Of a stretch of DNA of 64,000 bases, positions 61,001-64,000 are shown piece after piece; positions within the stretch are counted from its first letter, which is position 1, and each line of letters starts with the position of its first letter. The stretch is from Ascaris suum (Eukaryota > Nematoda > Chromadorea > Rhabditida > Ascarididae), in assembly GCA_013433145.1 (NCBI GenBank), contig CM024177.1, forward strand, positions 10,306,110 through 10,370,109. The letters are read 5' to 3'. Both the position numbers and the translations under genes were made by a program. Under the pieces are notes generated by a model. The model had not been told where the DNA came from. It did no database searches and saw only the letters and a program-made list of their open reading frames with translations.

Positions 61001-64000
61001 AGTGCACGCACACACAACAAAATGAGCCTTCTCACATACACACGACGCTGGCTTAATTTTCCTATGGAGCGCAACTCGGCTTTTTTTTTTTGCAATTCGG
61101 ACATTGGGAGGCAAAGTGCTTGAATGAGTGCGACTATCGAAATGAGATGATAGGATGACTCATGCACTTTTTTTTAAATTTATATTTGGGCAAACCTTTA
61201 TTTATCTATCTCGATTACCTTTTGATCTTTCTTCCTAATTTCGCCGTGGAATTGTGTGACAAAAATTTTTCATTTGCAAAAAATTTTACTAGGTCATTAA
61301 GTAGAAAAGTTTTTTTTTTCATTAGAATTTGCCCACAACTTTTTTCTCAAGAACATTTTTGCAATTATTTTTCGGTTGTCGATTAGGTATCCATAATTGT
61401 GCCGTGATTGTCTTCTTTAGCATCACGAGTCTCAATTTCATTCTCATTTCTCTCATTTCTTTGCAATATTTTGCTCAATTCCAGCAGTCTTCTGCTTAAT
61501 CTGATACGGAAAGAGGGGATGGAAAGATAAGGAGGAAAGAGTGGGGACAGAAAGACCGCCGAGGAGATGGAAGTTGTGTCCGCACGGGATCGCTTCCAAA
61601 ATCTTCGCTTGTTTCGTTTAGGTTGTTCGTTATCCGATTTCAGTGAGTATGTTCCGTATTTTGCATTGGTATACACCCATTCGGATTATGGTCGGTATCG
61701 ATATAGGTCTCAACCACTATTCCGCAGCAGCCGGTTTCTTTTTCGGCATATTTCACAACGAATGCTTAGAACCACATGATTAACTGAATTTCGTTATCAT
61801 TCCCAATGGTTTGAAACCCCTTTAAAGGATTCCATCACGAAACAATTGAATCGATCTTATGCGGTGCAATTGTTTGATGAGGGTCGATCATGGGAGCAAA
61901 CGTTCCTCACGAACCCTTTGCAGTGGTTGTTGATCGCGTTTTGCCGGTGTTTGCTTATTTACATAACATTTAATGAGCGTTCGTATGGACAATTGCTCAT
62001 TCAAATTTCGATTCACCGAGTTTAAACTTTTTTGTTGATTGCGAGAACTTAACCAATGACATCTAGAAATAAACTTAAGTTCTTTTTTTGAATCTGCACT
62101 CTTTGAAGCGTGCTCGTTCTACATTCTTTACTTTATTTTAATTCTCTTGTTTTGTAATAACTTCAATTATTGTTTTGTTTTTTTTTAAATACTTCCGAGT
62201 TTGGAGAACTTTAATCGCCTTTTATTACGTATTTTTCATAGCTCATTGAGCATCTTTAGCGATTTTTATTAAATGAGCAAACACTGAGAACTGAAAATGC
62301 TATTCTATGTCATAGTTTTATGCATGACTTGTGGTATTTTAGTTGATACGCTTATTGAGTTGGGATTTTTTTCCCGCGTAGACGTTTCTTGCGCTCAATA
62401 CAATCATATATATTTAAGGATAAGCAAGAATATGAGTGCTTCATACGATTGGATAGGAAGAGGCGAACATATGAAAAATTATAGCCCGATCCTTGCTATG
62501 TATCCATGCTTGAAGCGGTAATGACGAGTGAGCAGCATGTGAAGATTAACATCACAAAAACGTCATGTTCAACAAATTACGAAGCGCTTTTTTCGCAATT
62601 TGAATCCAGCTTACGAGGAAAAAAATCAGCCGAAATATTCGTCTGCTGAATCCTCATTTTTTCCAAAACTAACGTGTATATGAAGCATTTGGCAGCTAAG
62701 AAATTGTATGGAAAAAAAAAGAGTTGAATGAGGCTGGACTTAAATTCATTGGCTAAAAGCTCGCTATGTGCGGCATATCGGCGACATAAACACTGACTTT
62801 TCACCAGGTTTGAAAAAAATTTACGTCAGCACTTTCTTAAAACTATCTTAGAGATGAGATGGGGAAAATATTTGAATGCTTTTAATGAGCTACATGATTT
62901 AATGGGCAAATTTTGTTTTATCAAAACTAACGGAACTAAAACCTTATCAGATCTCTGCTTCTTCATTTAAAAACATGCCGACCACTCTCATAAGCCAATC
63001 ATTCATATAAGCGAAACAAAATGCATTTTTTAATCATTCACTTGTGATAAAACCTTAGCAGTAATATAACACTTGAGAAGAAGTAATTGCATCTGAATAT
63101 CCGCCTTAGCCGAACCATATATTTTCTCGTTTAACGAATTAAATGTCTGCTTACTTGACGATGTGAATTTCTATGTTTACAACATAACAATATAAGCCGA
63201 TGTTGTCTAGTGAAGACTTCATTATGATCCATTGCAGTATACTCGACTCATTCGCATCGGCGCATTTAATATATCATTTCATGCAAGTTACTTTCCGCAT
63301 ATAGCATATATCTGCCACTATATATGCTTGATTTTAGCGATCAGCTAATATCCATTAGGCAAATTACTGAAATAATCAGAAACGTGATGGTCAAGTAGGA
63401 AAGGCTATTGGTCATCAACGGTTTAGAGCGTCTTAGATTGTTGCTAGTAGGTGAAGGATATACGTGTTAACTAACTACGCTATTCAGATAAGTCGCTTAA
63501 GTATTTTTCTGATCATAATGCTGCGAAGAAATACGGTTAAGATTTGTGCAGATATGTTGAGAGATGTTGAAATTCGGACCTGAAAATGTGCCTATAATTG
63601 GTTTGCAAGTTTCATGTCGTCCAACTAAATATCGCAGACTACTCGCATAAAAATTTACTAATTCCATATGTCAGAATTACTGAAAAACGATTTAGAAGAA
63701 GTTATGTAGAGTTTTTTTTAAAATTTCATTTCCCACTAATTTATTGTAAACATAGAAAGTATACTAGAATTGACGCTATGAAAAATCAAATGTGATGTTA
63801 GTCCGCCGTGATAAAAATATCAGTCAGCAGATTCATTATTGTATCGTTAAGTAATGCTTTTTTGTGATTGTATAACCGATGCTTAAGCTTGCCGTATTTT
63901 ACGACATAAAAAAGGCAAGAAGCTCGCAGAGGATGAGACCATCCAGTTATTTCCATACTCAAATCGAAAAAAAAAACGTCTCAATAAACAGATTATAAAA
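58091..64000. other. Intergenic to window end, no supported gene
   Basis: AT-rich DNA. The one island that stands out is 61390-61790, which is richer in G and C and open in frames on both strands. A 74-codon plus-strand ORF at 62297-62521 begins with a hydrophobic MLFYVIVLCMTCGILV stretch but is not distinguishable from chance in this composition. Confidence 0.55.

Noticed and set aside
62297..62521. 74-codon ORF with a hydrophobic N-terminus as a secreted peptide
   Set aside because: Hydrophobic starts are expected in AT-rich chance ORFs, and there is no further evidence.

Overview
The window is eukaryotic, AT-rich genomic DNA with spliced genes, most likely from a nematode. The clues are short splice acceptors in which a T-rich stretch runs directly into CAG or TAG, low gene density, introns of about 0.3 to 11 kb, and many (TA)n, poly-T and poly-G tracts. 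The species cannot be read from the sequence. I found no tRNA, rRNA, spliced-leader RNA, CRISPR array or bacterial-type operon.

Left part (1-18789, plus strand): the 3' half of an EVI5-family Rab GTPase-activating protein. Ten exons between 3419 and 18789 join in frame into 498 codons plus a stop. They follow the long coiled-coil region and the acidic C-terminus of vertebrate EVI5. The catalytic TBC domain is not in the window and must lie upstream of position 1. The introns hold two (TA)n tracts, a G18 run, a near-perfect 36-bp inverted repeat and several small tandem repeats.

Middle (18790-44847): about 26 kb without a gene I can name. It begins with a strongly T-rich stretch after the EVI5 stop. 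It holds two long (TA)n tracts, G/C homopolymers and a decayed minus-strand reverse-transcriptase fragment that looks like an RTE-type non-LTR retrotransposon (29832-30094). It also holds a few weak coding-like islands: a cysteine-rich ORF at 38455-38658 and an open minus-strand stretch at 40463-40668.

Right part (44848-58090, minus strand): four dispersed exons make a small coiled-coil protein that I read as a dysbindin (DTNBP1/BLOC-1) homologue. The first intron is about 11.1 kb, and an extra A in an A5 run breaks the third exon's frame. With that base discounted, the four exons total 609 bases (202 codons plus stop). This call rests on alignment from memory and is much less certain than EVI5. 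The last 6 kb (58091-64000) holds one ambiguous coding-like island near 61.4-61.8 kb.

The two genes point at each other (tail to tail, about 26 kb apart). By family knowledge both proteins act in membrane trafficking: EVI5 as a Rab GAP in recycling and cytokinesis, dysbindin in the BLOC-1 complex. There is no evidence that they are co-regulated. I saw no clear sign of a new multi-gene system. The most unusual items are the T at intron position +3 in EVI5, the intronic hairpin, the repeat-embedded splice donor, and the split, frame-broken dysbindin-like gene.
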